Source of the DNA: Allodiplogaster sudhausi
Lineage: Eukaryota; Nematoda; Chromadorea; Rhabditida; Diplogasteridae
Assembly (NCBI GenBank): GCA_945643635.1
Contig: CALZFC010000001.1
Location: 3,867,501-3,931,500 of the forward strand
Direction: 5' to 3'
DNA length: 64,000 nt
Both the position numbers and the translations under genes were made by a program. The stretch's first letter is position 1. Each line of letters begins with the position of its first letter. Below, piece after piece: positions 53,501 through 63,901 of the stretch. A model generated the notes under the pieces. The model made no database searches. It was given only the letters and a program-made list of their open reading frames with translations, and was not told where the DNA came from.

Positions 53501-54890
53501 CATTAAAGAGATAAAGGGGCAAGAGGTGGACCTGCGATGGTTGGCACTTAGTGGGGGTAGGGGGGCCCCTGGTGGTAAAAAGGGGAGGGAGGGGGAGCAA
53601 GGGGGGTGAAGCGGTTAGAAGTGGAGATGGGAGGAGGAGGGGGGAGAGAGGGAGGAGGAGGAGGGTTGTAGGTGTATGAGGGGAGAGGAGGAGGGTTGTA
53701 GGTGGCTGAGGGAGGAGGAGGAGGAGGGGGGTTGTAGGCGGATGAGTTCGGAGAGAGAGAGGGGGCGGTAAAAATGGAGGGGGGAGGGAAGTTGGAATAG
53801 AGGAGAGATTGGGGGTGGCTAGAGGGAGGGTGGTGGGAGGCCACGTCGGCGTAAGAGGGGCGGGGGCGGCGCCTGGCGGCAGCGGCTCCACGGGTGTTGG
53901 GGGGACGGGAGGGCATCCCGGACGGACGGCGTCCGAGAGGACTCGCGTAGAAGCGAGAGAAGTCGGGGAGCTTGGGAGGGGAGGGGTGATGCCTCTCTGG
54001 GCAAAGGTGAGGGAGGGGCGGATGGCACATCCAGAGAAGGATGCCGAGCGCGAGAGGCGGTGGGAGTTTCGGATGGCTAGCTGTTGGAGGAGGGAGTTGG
54101 GGAGAATGACCTTTACAGGGTTGTCTCGACTGAGGCCGTTGGTGAGAGGGTAGACAGCTGAGGGGAGGGCGGAAACACCGATAGAATCGAGGAGATGGAG
54201 GACAGCATTATAGTAAGAGGCCGCCCGTTGAATCGGGGAGCCTTCAGGAGTGGGGAGACCGAACACTACGAGAGCCCGGCGTCTCTCATGCCTATCTCTA
54301 CGCTCCTCCTCGGTCTCGCGGGAAAAATCCCAAGAGGGGGTGTCCGAGGAGGAGGAGGGGGGGTTGCCGTTAGTATTCTCAGCCATCACAACATCTTGAG
54401 TCATAACATCCATAATGGGGTCGCTATGTACAGTATAGAGAGGAGGAGTGGCCTCAATGGCAGTTAGCCTGGTGTCGACGGTATCGAGCTGAGTGGTGTG
54501 GGCAGAAAGGGCAGCTGTCATGTCCGTGATGATGATGTCCTTAGCTGCCAGAGAGGACTCGAGCGAGGAGACGGTGTCGGTGAGCGAGGCAAGCTGAGCG
54601 ATGAGGGAGGAGACGGAGGAAGCCAGGAAAGCGAGGATGTCATCCGAGTCCGGGGGCCCTTCAGTGGATCGGCGGCGCTTCCGGTCATTCAGTCCCTGAA
54701 TGAAGGATGCGACGGCAGGGAGATCGAGGGGGGCAGGAGGGTCAGCATCGGTCATGCTTAACTAAGCGGGGGCCAGACGATCAAGCAGTAAAAGACCCTT
54801 GGCCCAAGGGTTGAGGAGATGGCCGAGAAAGAACCTGGAGTTGTGCCTTTATAGAGATGAGTGCCCCTCAGGCACTAGGAGCGAGGAGAA
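50588..54890 (-). mobile_element. near-intact non-LTR (LINE) retrotransposon
   Basis: The minus-strand element ends 3' in about five TAAA units (50608-50588). There are no terminal repeats. It carries one 4-kb open frame with endonuclease and reverse-transcriptase domains. The 5' boundary is not visible; the GC-rich leader continues to about 54890. The TAAA tail and domain order fit the CR1/Jockey side of LINEs. No target-site duplication was found by eye. Confidence 0.88.
50712..54755 (-). CDS. LINE polyprotein: coiled-coil ORF1 region, APE endonuclease, reverse transcriptase
   Basis: A single uninterrupted frame of 1347 codons starting MTDADPPAPLDLP. Residues about 40-105 form heptad-rich coiled coil (SSVSSLIAQLASLTDTVSSL). 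About 160-260 is a basic ORF1-like domain (RRRALVVFGLPTPEG). About 265-410 is Pro/Leu-rich. The AP endonuclease covers about 410-650, with FNARSV, the catalytic Glu in IVETW, LGDFNY and SDHLSV. Reverse transcriptase covers about 860-1120, with PIKKKAPYSDPSNYRPIS, SGIPQGTVIGP and the active-site FADD in RCFADDIKIF. No stop interrupts it, so the copy is young or still competent. Residues 250-410 read more naturally in another frame (see finding), so ORF1 and ORF2 may really be two overlapping frames. Confidence 0.93.
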   Translation of the reverse strand: MTDADPPAPLDLPAVASFIQGLNDRKRRRSTEGPPDSDDILAFLASSVSSLIAQLASLTDTVSSLESSLAAKDIIITDMTAALSAHTTQLDTVDTRLTAIEATPPLYTVHSDPIMDVMTQDVVMAENTNGNPPSSSSDTPSWDFSRETEEERRDRHERRRALVVFGLPTPEGSPIQRAASYYNAVLHLLDSIGVSALPSAVYPLTNGLSRDNPVKVILPNSLLQQLAIRNSHRLSRSASFSGCAIRPSLTFAQRGITPPLPSSPTSLASTRVLSDAVRPGCPPVPPTPVEPLPPGAAPAPLTPTWPPTTLPLATPNLSSIPTSLPPPFLPPPLSLRTHPPTTPLLLLLPQPPTTLLLSPHTPTTLLLLPLSPLLLPSPLLTASPPLLPLPPLFTTRGPPTPTKCQPSQVHLLPLYLFNARSVVSKTHELSQLFTRSLAVICIVETWLSSSLPDSFLLSGCPDYSVFRQDRLRKKGGGVAILLRNTLSAKVVHSLSTPASFELLAIDANFNSDFIRLILVYRAPSCSAELNATLISLLRDLSTSPFPTILLGDFNYPDLLWHTTPSPLPQPPSHSSRLFYDFSTSSFFAQLTPAPTRNDHILDLLLTNTPSLLSNITIEPPFLNSDHLSVMAHITLSHQRPSYTFIKDYLKVDYQAASSYLLNFGFPSPFHSLSNVDDMYSSLSSALRAVDDLFVPYKRVSPYGVRLPDHILRLQRKRFDLWLKSLERDDPESHSAFAIANSRYCKEMDKYSRNLEKHLVLSNNKSLFFRYVRNKTSVKPRGVDTLTQSPGPDCFTDIDKAELLASTFSSAYTVDNGNLPNLSPNAISFPPFSIVFPRHEICRLIETWPNSSCKTPENFNLALIKNLSIPISEALEYIFNYSFSTATVPSAWKSSIIIPIKKKAPYSDPSNYRPISITSIFSRLFEKLLCRKLYSYCDSLRIIPDQQYGFRRRRSIEFQLLDCLEHWTSAHHNSLTTDIIYFDHARAFDRVSHPKLIFKLRVLGIPPNVVSWISSFLSNRSFQVRVGTSLSTPRPVISGIPQGTVIGPLLFILYTSDLPGIIATHGVHSRCFADDIKIFQSFPSSSSPSSLQAAIDQVSLWADTWQLPLASNKCSVLHLGSTNPKHQYFLCGAPLTVVDSARDLGIIIDSKLSFSPHCSYLANKALAKSYPLLRALRTRNMKVLVSAFIIYIRPILESCSVVFSPRLKRDIRILEKAQNYFTRVIFRRSLGHTSFNLPNSSFRNTTLSLPSLKSRREHADFTLARRLIFHHRRISDANPHYFHFRNSRTRGLSFQLAYPSTRSTIRSHSFFIRAAKAFNSLTKSTSLSPTLISSPSPLPLPTVPPTAP

Positions 54891-56081
54891 AAGCAGGTGC
54901 ACAGCGCTTGAAAGAGAGGAGCTGGATCAATATTTCCTTCGCCAGCCATCTGCAAACATATCTAATTCAATCGCTTCTGCTTTTTGGCGTTGACGCAGTG
55001 TCTGGAAGTGCATAACATGAAGTGAAGACTCTGGTCCCTTTTAATTTTGCTGCACCCAAGAGATGACTTCTCTTTAGCTCTCTATGCCTCCTCTCTCTCT
55101 CTCTATCTCTCTCTAAATGTCTATCTTTTTTCACCCTTCTTTCTTACTAACTCTCTCGGCCTCTTTCTCTCTCTTATTCTTTCTTCTTTTCTTTCTCTCT
55201 CTCTCTCTCACTCTCTCTCTCTATCTATCTCTCTTTCAAACCCTCTCTTCTCCTTCTGATGAATGCTCTTCGTAACGTCACAATTTGTTGATGATGAGCA
55301 GAGAGACATTGGTATGACCGATGGGATCAGGAAATTTATGAGTAGGCCAAGAAAACGAAAGAGACACGGCGAAGAAGTTGAAAGTCAAGGAAGATACAGA
55401 AAAGGGAGAGAGAAGAGATAGAGAGAGAGAACGAGAGAGAAAGAGGCGAGAGAAACAGAGAAAGAGATGAAGAGAGATAGAGAGAAAAAGAGAAGGAGCG
55501 AAAGAGAGAAAAAGAGAAAGAGAGAAAGAGAGAAAGAGAGAAAGAGAGAAAGAGAGAAAGAGAGAAAGAGAGAAAGAGAGAAGGAGAGAAAGAGGGAAAG
55601 AGAGAAAGAGAGAAAGAGAGAAAGAGAGAGAGAATGAGAGAGAAAGAGGTGAGAGAGGGAGAGAGAGAGAAGGAGAGCGAGAATGAGCAAGATGCAGACA
55701 GCAATTGATGATAGAAAGAGGAGAAGGTAGAAAAAATATATATCCATTAAGGGGGATGAAGGGCAGTAAAGTGACTACAGTATCCACACGACGCAACTGC
55801 AGGAAAGCTCTTTTCGACACTTTCTAACTAAGCCGATTAATTGCTCGATCACCATCGAATTAAGCGACGACACGGGATATATTTAAAGGAGAAAGAGTGA
55901 TATCAAATCGTATTGCCATCTCCCCCATTCCTTAGCTAACATTTCTCTTTCTTTTTACAAATAATTTAAGAAATTATTCCTTGTATATAAGTCTTTAATA
56001 TTCTGTAAATCGCTGCTAACCATGCGTTAAAAAGTTTATTCTCTGTCAGGAAAAAAAAAACAAAAACAAGAAGCTACAAAT
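54891..56081. other. spacer with (CT)n and (GA)n microsatellites
   Basis: CT repeats lie at about 55090-55250 and a GAGAAA-type purine block of about 300 bp at 55395-55690. No exon was recognised. Confidence 0.6.
55395..55690. repeat. (GAGAAA)n-like purine minisatellite
   Basis: It includes a regular run of AAAGAGAG units (about 55500-55630), giving the long FLSFSLSL frames on the minus strand, which are not genes. Confidence 0.92.
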
Positions 56082-57042
56082 ATGAGCAGCGAAGCGGAAT
56101 CGAGCAGTGGCATTTTCGTCCAGCACAAGGTTCGTACCGTGCGCTCCTTTAAAGGAGTCCTCCCTCCGGCACGAAAGTGCAAATGGAGATCTGAATTAGA
56201 CTTGCATTTCGTGCTTCTTTTGGACAAAAAGAAAGAACTACAAGTTCCCAATCCGTTTTTTATTTTATTTTATTATTTAACAAGCTGTTTTTTTTTAGAA
56301 TTCCCAGAATTCACGTCAGGTCACCGTTCCACGACTACTTATTGGAAAGCAACCGAAGTCGGAGTAAGTACTATACATACATATGTATATCAATATATTG
56401 TAAATAAAATACAGTATCTAACAGAAAGAAAACAGGTTCAATTCGACTTGCAGTGTCAGAAAATTTCTTCTCTCAGACATGCTTTTTTTTATTATCTACA
56501 ATTATCAAGGTCTCCTTACATACATGCATATATGCTGGTAAATTAATTGTAAAAAAAAGATTTAATGGTAAGGTAACAAAAAGGTGTTGTTAACTGTGTG
56601 TGCATAGAGATGTAAATGAATAATAGAAAAGAAAATGTATTTTAGATAAAGATGAAATAATTTTATGTTAAAATTAAATTATGTAATTAATTATTAAAAT
56701 TAATAAATATTTAAAGTGGCCGCCAACAAGCGGCGCGGCAGAAGGCGCTCGATGATGCGACCGGGCGCAGCTTCATCGGCACCATCAACGCGGCAGTCGA
56801 CGCGTGCGCCAGCTTCGTCGATCTCGTCGCGCATGGTTGTTGCCCCAAGAAATAGCCTATCACCCCCCCCCCTTCAATCCTTACTACCAGGGCCCTCATT
56901 CTACCCCGCAAAGCAGAAAGGGTGGGTGCATTCTAGAAATCTGCACCTCGTTCGTGACCAGAACAAAAAACCCGGCCATAAAGACGTCTATTTGCAGCAC
57001 AATGTCATATGTACATACATATGTGCATACTTTAATATGTAG
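56082..57042 (+). CDS. small predicted gene, function unknown
   Basis: Four phase-consistent exons (56082-56129, 56299-56363, 56717-56835, 56891-57042) would encode 127 residues. The start is MSSEAESSSGIFVQHK. The third exon has strongly coding-like composition and a helical sequence (KALDDATGRSFIGTINAAVD, then ACASFVDLVAH). The acceptor of exon 3 is AAAG, which is weak. The last exon (GPSFYPAKQKGWVHSRN...) is the least certain and could be 3' UTR of a shorter product. No family was recognised and the model rests on splice signals and phase only. Confidence 0.45.
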
Positions 57043-57802
57043 ATGTTCAGAGGAGACACCCACAGTGTTTTCCACGATATTGCGTAAGTATGTAGTTGTC
57101 TATGATGCTTATTGCTTACAGTAGAAGTCGCCTTCATTCAAATAGTCCTCACTCCTCATTTGCACGCTCGCTACAGAGCACCTGCTCAGCCTTCTAGATT
57201 AGTCTGCAGCGCAGACGAAAGTTCAAATTTATTCATTCGATATTTTATTTTGTATAGTCTTTGGCAAATAAATTTGTTAGACGACAAAAATAAAGGCATA
57301 CTGAGATTTGTGAACCGGTAATACAATAGAATCTGAAGCAAGGAAAAAGGGGGTGAGTAACTAAGAAATAAGAAGCTCTAAAACACGTCGAGAGTTCTTG
57401 GAAACTTACATACGTGGTACAAATCGCAGTTGATATCGGTTCGAGGGTATACATAAGGATTTATGTATTTATTTCTGTTTTGCACTCACACTGCAAGTTT
57501 TTGAAAAATTTCGGCATGCACATAAGAACAATGCTTGAACGCTCATGAGCGATTTGCTTTCTTTGAATATCATTCCTATAAGCAGTACTAGGCAGACTGA
57601 AAATTTTATAAATGTTTGCAAATAGAAATTTAGTATATAAAAGAACAGTTTACTTTTTTGTCATTTAATTTGCTATTAATTCGTGGTCTTCTCAGGATTA
57701 AGAAAGAAAACAGCTAAAAAAAAATCTTTTCTGAAAGAAAACAAGCAAAATATGGAATTTTCAGGAAATATATTTTGAAATAGAACTAATTAGTCTAATT
57801 AA
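57043..57802. other. spacer between convergent genes
   Basis: AT-rich sequence with no conserved exon on either strand. It contains the 3' ends of the plus-strand small gene and of FAX copy A. Confidence 0.55.
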
Positions 57803-59537
57803 TTACTCATTGACCGCGCCCTCTTTGGCCTTCTTCCAGTCCGTGTTCATGTCCATGCTCTCGCAGGTCGCCTCCCAGTCCGGCCAGTACTCGGTGCGTA
57901 TTCTCTTGACAAAAGCGCCGAGATTCGCGAATTTGTCGTCCATTGCCTTGATAATGTCCTGGAATAAATTGCAATTAACAAAGTCAATAAAGCCCTTAGC
58001 ATTAGTTGAATTTAAAAATCAATATAAAAAATTAACCCACAGGATTCTGGCAAGTGTAGTAGAGTTGCGTTAGTACGGAGAAGGCTGTCGCATCAACCTG
58101 GTGAGGAGTTAGTTGTTTTTGTTTAAGAAAATTCAACATTTTAAAAGTATAAATTAATGCTGATTTCAAATATTTTTTTATTGAAGTTGACCACATGTAA
58201 AATGACGACTAAAGCGACACGATATTTTCGGTGTGCCATTACCGTAGTCGGATAGCCGAAGAAGTAGTGTTTGGCGCCGAGTAGAGCGGAGAGAGCACCG
58301 ATCGCATCGAGTGCCGCCTTTTCGAGCTCAGGTTCGGTTAGTCTGCCGGCGCCAACGACGTGGAGACGGGCGGCCATCTTGAGTTAATATTTTACGAATA
58401 TTTTAAATTTATTTAATTATATAAAAATATATAATATTATTTATTAAATAAATATAAAATATTCATAACGTTTTTTTAATACTTCGCAGTTTTTTTCATT
58501 AGCAAAATGTATAACTATTTAAGATTTTAAAAGATATATATTTTCTTAAATTAAAAAGATTCTAGATTTTTAAGAGATAATACGTTTTGTAAAGATAATG
58601 AGAGTCCAAAATGATGACCATCTTCTTCAACTTTGGAATGAGTATGGTGCGCAGCGCCTTGGCCTTGACGCCCGCTCCGATCTGGCGGCCCCAGACGTCC
58701 TCAGAGAACATCATCTTCACGTCCTTGGCGCGATAGGCGAATGCCAAGCTGCAAAAGTAGCTTCTTTCCTGAGTTTAGCGGCAGCTCAGGGAAAGCGCGG
58801 GAATTCAAATGTTTAATTTTTTTTCTTCTTCTTATTTTCTTCTCGACCGGTATGAAAAGTGGCAAACCCAATCAGGCTGTCTTCAATCAACGCGGTGAGA
58901 GCTCGCGAAAGCGCCTTTTCCTCTGGCGACTTTGGCGACAGCGATGTCTGCAATCGAGAGCATGGAAGCGTTCGTATCATATTCTATACTGGAAATAATG
59001 ATAAAAAAATTATATTTGAAGAAAACTTTTTTTTTCAAATTCAAGAAAAAAATTGAAAAAAAATACAAAATTAAGCAGGCTGTAATAAAGAAACGGCAAG
59101 GCGGCCGGCACCTTATGAAACTCCTCTTCGAGAGAAGCGATGATGTGACTGGAGTCGGCGATCTGACGGCCGTTCAGCTCGATGAAGGGCACTTGGCCCT
59201 TGGCAGAGAACTTTGAGAACTCGTTTGAGATGTTCTGAAAACGAAGGAAAACATCACCTGATGTACGCTAAGCTATTGGAAAAAACTATGAAATTATTTT
59301 TGGGAAGAAAAATTGGGTTCATTGCAAAAGATAAATACTTGGAAGCAGCCTCGAATAACCAAGGTAAAAAGAGACCAACGAAATGCTTACAGTATATGGA
59401 AGGTCGGCCATGCGTAGCCAAGTCTCAAGCTTGAGCGACCACGGCGAGACGTTCGGGATGACCTTGCAGCGAGGATACTGAATGAGGTAGACGTGATCCT
59501 TGCTCCAGTCACGCCTCAGCAGCTCCGGCGGTGGCAT
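57803..59537 (-). CDS. fax: failed axon connections (FAX)-like protein, copy A
   Basis: A GST/metaxin-like protein of the FAX family; Drosophila fax acts in axon development and nematode relatives include the CDR proteins. Seven exons (59537-59391, 59234-59112, 58947-58868, 58748-58619, 58377-58243, 58097-58041, 57958-57803) give 275 residues in phase. The N-terminal thioredoxin-like half contains DHVYLIQYPRCKVIPNVSPW, SLKLETWLRMADLPYT and QVPFIELNGRQIADS. The C-terminal helical half has VWGRQIGAGVKAKAL and GAKHYFFGYPTTVD-type sequence, where YFFG is the conserved FAX/metaxin motif. It ends with EYWPDWEATCESMDMNTDW. Classical GST catalytic residues are not evident, so an enzyme activity should not be assumed. 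It is one of three head-to-tail copies. Confidence 0.93.
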
Positions 59538-60325
59538 TCTTCTTGGAGATCACGATCACGAGCGAATTTATCAACCTATCGTTGTGAACTACACGTGTGA
59601 AGAATAAAACAAGTAATTAATTAAATGAATTAATTTAAATAAATAAATAAATATATATATAAAAATATCGTATAAAGAGTGTTCCCATATTTTCATAATC
59701 GATGTAATAAATAAGCGACAAAACGCCCGTGTTATAGCAAAAACTGGTGGTCTTACAAAAAAATAGGAATACTTTATCCAAAGTACGGAATAAGCAATAT
59801 GTAACGCTATTATGCATACAAATGCTTATGGTCAGTAAAGCGGTACGATTTGTCCGCCATTATGCTCAATTCCTGTAAATAAACAATGAATCAGGGAAAA
59901 TGCTTTGGCAACTGTTGGACAAGTCTAACTTTGGGCAAGAAGAAAGGTAAAATGGTACACTGATTATGCGGAATGAAACGGATATTTATTTCCCTGGATT
60001 TGCAGTACGTCTTTCGCAAGCGCATACCTTGGCAGTGTAGCGTTTCGTTAAATGGCTCATTTAAAAACCCCGGCCAAACATTTGAAAACCGCAACCATAC
60101 GGAATGGCTATTTATGACAGCTGTATGTGCATTACTTCTACGGCTAACAATTGCCACTTCTAATGAAACATATATAATACAGTTGGTGGATAAAAAAAAA
60201 TGTTGAACATAAAAATTTTTACGATCGAAAAAATGCAATGTTACGTCAGACGATACGTTTTTGTTGTTGGTAATGTTCCGTCAGACGGAACATTTTTGTG
60301 CCGTTATGAATTGTGCTTCCTTTTC
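59538..60325. other. spacer between FAX copies A and B
   Basis: About 0.8 kb, AT-rich, with no exon recognised. It must hold the promoter of copy A and the 3' UTR of copy B. Confidence 0.55.
60272..60294. promoter_or_regulatory. perfect 11-bp-arm palindrome downstream of FAX copy B
   Basis: AATGTTCCGTC and its exact complement are separated by one base, 32 bp past the stop of FAX copy B. A partial copy of the motif (GTTACGTCAGACGATACG) precedes it. It could be a transcription-factor site or a 3'-UTR hairpin; no function can be assigned from sequence. Confidence 0.5.
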
Positions 60326-62675
60326 TCATCCCTCGAGCTTCTTCTTCCAGTCAATGTTCATGTCCATGGTCGTGCATGTCTCATCCCAGTCTGGCCAGTA
60401 CTTTTCGCGCATTCGCACGACAAAGTCCACCAGATTCTTGCGCTCTTCGAGACATTGTGTCAGCTCCTTTAATAAAAGTTTTTGCATTTATTAAATAAGG
60501 CAATGCGAAGCGTCAAGCTGTACTTTGCATTGGTGATCTTCAGTGAGAGGGAGCATTTTTCTTGAAGTGTATAAAAAAAGGACACCAGCACCACATTAAC
60601 GCCACCAATATCCATCTCTAACTTTGGCGTTAAAAATGCGCCAACCTTATTGTTAGAAGTGTAATAGATCTGCGCGAGCACAGAGAACGCTGTGGCGTCG
60701 ATCTAAGAGAAATCCTTATCTTTTCTTTGTTTTACAATTAGAAGCAACTGTACTGATAACTAAGCAGCTAAGAAGTGTGAGATTAATTAATCAATCGATA
60801 AATTTTCTTAAGTATTCAATCGATACTCGTTTACATATTTAATCGATATTTGTATTAAAATATTCAATCGATAATTTTTTCCACATAATCAAATAAATAA
60901 TCACCGTGGTCGGCGAACCGAAGAAGTACTTCTTCGTGTTAAGGATGCACGAGAGCGCATCGAGTGTCGTCGCGGCCGACTTGAGCAGCTCGGCGTCCGT
61001 CAGGCGGCCCGCGCCCGTCACATGCAGACGAGTCGTCAACTGTAAATCGGCGGCACAAATTGGCGCCATCTTTTATTTATTAATTATTTAATTTTATATT
61101 TTAATATAAAGATAAGGAAATACATATTATTTATTTATTTTTCAAAAGTAAAGACGAAGGGGGCACATGCAATAAATACGTGCATGCGAAGAATTCCTGC
61201 AACCAAATTTGCACACATGACTTTCTTCAACGCCAAAGTCCACGCCACACCGCACCGCACACTCACCCAACTCACCATCTTGCCGAACTTGCGCACCATG
61301 AGCGCGCTCGTGATCTTGGCCTTGACGCCGCTGCCCAGATGGCGGCCCCAGAGGTTCTCCGAGACGAACGCCTTCACCTCCTTCACTCGCCAAGCGAATA
61401 GAATGCTGCAAGGCATTTTTTTATACATTTTTATTTCGAATAGTTCTGTTTGATTTTTAAAGTTTAAAATATATTTAAATTCAAAATGTAAAAAATATAT
61501 ACACTTAAAATTATTCAACAGTCTGTCTCCATAAAAATGTATGATTCCTTTGGCATTTCAGGGAATGCGAGGGAAAGAGAGAAAGAGAGAGAGAGACAGA
61601 AAGACAGAGAGGGAGAAAGAAGAGAGAGGGAGAGAGAGAAAGGCTAACTTACTAAACGAAATTTTCCTCGATGAGAGCGGTGAGCGCAATCGAAAGCGCT
61701 CTGTCGGCGTCAGAAGACGGCTCGAGATCAGTCTACAAAATCATTTAAAGGTGCACGAAACAAACTCTACCGTAATCTAATTGAATATTCGTGATCATTA
61801 TATTTTTTGTGTCTCTCTAAATCGCTCGCCTTTGGGTTATGTGTACCAGATTGTCCCATTCCGCACGCTTCATTTATGCCCTTTCCTTCATTAGCATAGC
61901 CATTTTCTATTCTACGTTTTCATGATATTCCCAGTCAGTCGCTGTCTCCCGGGCTCTTCACGAGTGATTGCTTCGCTCATTATTGGCCTGGTGGTTTCTT
62001 GGTTCCCGGAAATAAACCCATGATACACCTATCCATACCCTCGTCCTCTGCGCCAAAAGGAAGAGAAGTTTACTGCAATAACAGCGTCTGGTTATTAAAC
62101 AAGCAAAAAAGCGCGAATTCAAAGACGAGTTTTTGGCTCTGACGATGCCGAACCTTATGGAAGTCCTCCTCGAGACTCTTGATGATGTGCGGAGTGTCCG
62201 CGATCTGGCGGCCGTTGATTTCAATAAATGGCGCTTGGCCCTTGGACGAGAACTTCTTGAACTCATTCGAGATGTTCTGAAAGGGTTCAAACTTAACTTT
62301 TTGTTTTCATTTTTTTTATAATAATCGAAAAAAGCCATTCTGATTTGATACATATGTATATGCGATATAATCCTCTAAAAATGATGTTAATTGAAGGTTG
62401 AAAATATTAAATATTTAAAAAGAAAACTATTTTGACTTTGAATCGGATACATATATAATCCTTTAAAAGAAGATGTTATTTTCAAGTAAAAAAAAAATTT
62501 AAGAGCATGCATCTCAGCACGAACAAACCTTATACGGTAGATTGGCCATTCGAAGCCACGTCTCGAGCTTGAGCGACCACGGAGACGCGTTCGGGATGAT
62601 CTTGCAGCGGGGATACTGCACGAGGTAGACGTGATCCTTGGTCCAGTCGCGTTTCAGCAGAGAAAGCGCCGGCAT
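60326..62675 (-). CDS. fax: failed axon connections (FAX)-like protein, copy B
   Basis: Seven exons (62675-62529, 62276-62154, 61732-61653, 61405-61276, 61039-60905, 60702-60646, 60466-60326) give 270 residues. The first six exons have exactly the same lengths as copy A (147, 123, 80, 130, 135, 57 bp), showing tandem duplication. It has DHVYLVQYPRCKIIPNASPW, QAPFIEINGRQIADT, LWGRHLGSGVKAKI, KKYFFGSPTT and KYWPDWDETC. The stop (TGA) falls five codons earlier than in copy A, after WKKKLEG. It has the same thioredoxin-like plus GST-C layout. Introns contain GA repeat (about 61580-61640). Confidence 0.93.
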
Positions 62676-63418
62676 CTTGCAACCTTCTTTTTACCTAAAA
62701 CAAGAAAAAAAAGTTACTTGCTTCCTATTTGTTTAGAAAACCGCTTACCCTAAAGGCCATGAGAATCTTTTGAAATATCAAAGGTAAACAGCGGAAGACC
62801 ACCATCTCGGCAAATTAACATCCATCAAAAATGTGGCAAGAAATGCATTTTACTCAAATAGCGTTCGAGAAGAATAGAAAAAATATTGATGTACTGTTTG
62901 AATGAGTAATCTAAGGAAAAATATCTGGACAACTTGCTGTTGATTTGCTTATCGGGACCAATGTGCTGATGGAATACAAGGGGATCTACATGTCACACGG
63001 AATTGGGCGATCGTTGGGCAACTGCGATTTACATCGATGCGACTATGGGTGGACAACTTAGATTATTACAGTATTTAACAAATGACACATTATCAGACAC
63101 AGTGTCATTGTCATGATATGAACTGTGATGAAAAGTCTACTTAAAAATGGCTTAGTACATCGTGGCAAGACTTTTTTTTGAACGGGCAGTGTTATTAATA
63201 GCGATGATTGATAATATGCGAATGAGAACGAAATTATGACAGAATGCATATGTAGATATCACAATGTAGCATCACCACCAACGGCAAGAGTATTATGGAG
63301 AATTGAATGAAATAACCAATGAAAAACCAGAAACCGAACACCAAAAATATATTAACCTTCTTTAGGACAATGATAGTTCAACAAGAACTTACTTTTGTTT
63401 ATACGAATTATTTCGTAA
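62676..63418. other. spacer between FAX copies B and C
   Basis: AT-rich, 0.74 kb, with no exon recognised. It holds the copy B promoter and copy C 3' UTR. Confidence 0.55.
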
Positions 63419-63901
63419 CTATTTCTTATGATTATTAGTCACTTCGTCCATTTCTGTCAGATTCTTCGAGCTGATATCGCATGGCACGAGACTGTAGCGT
63501 TCGTTGAAGATCTTCGAACGTTTCCAGTCCGTCTCAAACGTGATGCGCTCGCATGCCTTGAATCGATTTATCAAGTCGGTCTATTTCAATGTTTATTTCT
63601 GCGAACGGGACCTTCTTGTTCAAACTTAATGGGTTTCTTGTTTGTTTAAATGTTAGGTTTTAACGAGAAAAAAAAGTCGTTAATAGCCATTGATTTATTC
63701 ATTCATTTAAATGACGATTTGTTGACATGTTTTTTCTAAACTACGGCCCACCTCGTCCCAGTCGGGCCAATACTCCTCCTTGACACATCCGACGTATTCG
63801 ACGAGGTTTGGCGTGCACTCGCGCATGTGTGCCAGGATGGCCGGCGCGAAGAGGGGCGTGTACACGAATTGTGCGAGCACGCCGAAGGCCGATGCGTCCA
63901 G
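63419..63901 (-). CDS. fax: failed axon connections (FAX)-like protein, copy C (3' part only)
   Basis: Only the last two coding exons lie in the window: 63901-63752 and 63580-63419. The first corresponds to exon 6 plus the start of exon 7 of the other copies, with no intron between (LDASAFGVLAQFVYTP then EYVGCVKEEYWPDWDE). The second carries the C-terminus (ETDWKRSKIFNERY), about 30 residues longer than in copies A and B. The 5' exons continue beyond the right edge. It is clearly homologous but more diverged than A is from B. Confidence 0.85.

Noticed and set aside
51519..54761. Plus-strand frames over the LINE (51519-51836, 53809-54153, 54195-54761)
   Set aside because: Antisense shadows of the retrotransposon ORF, without domains.
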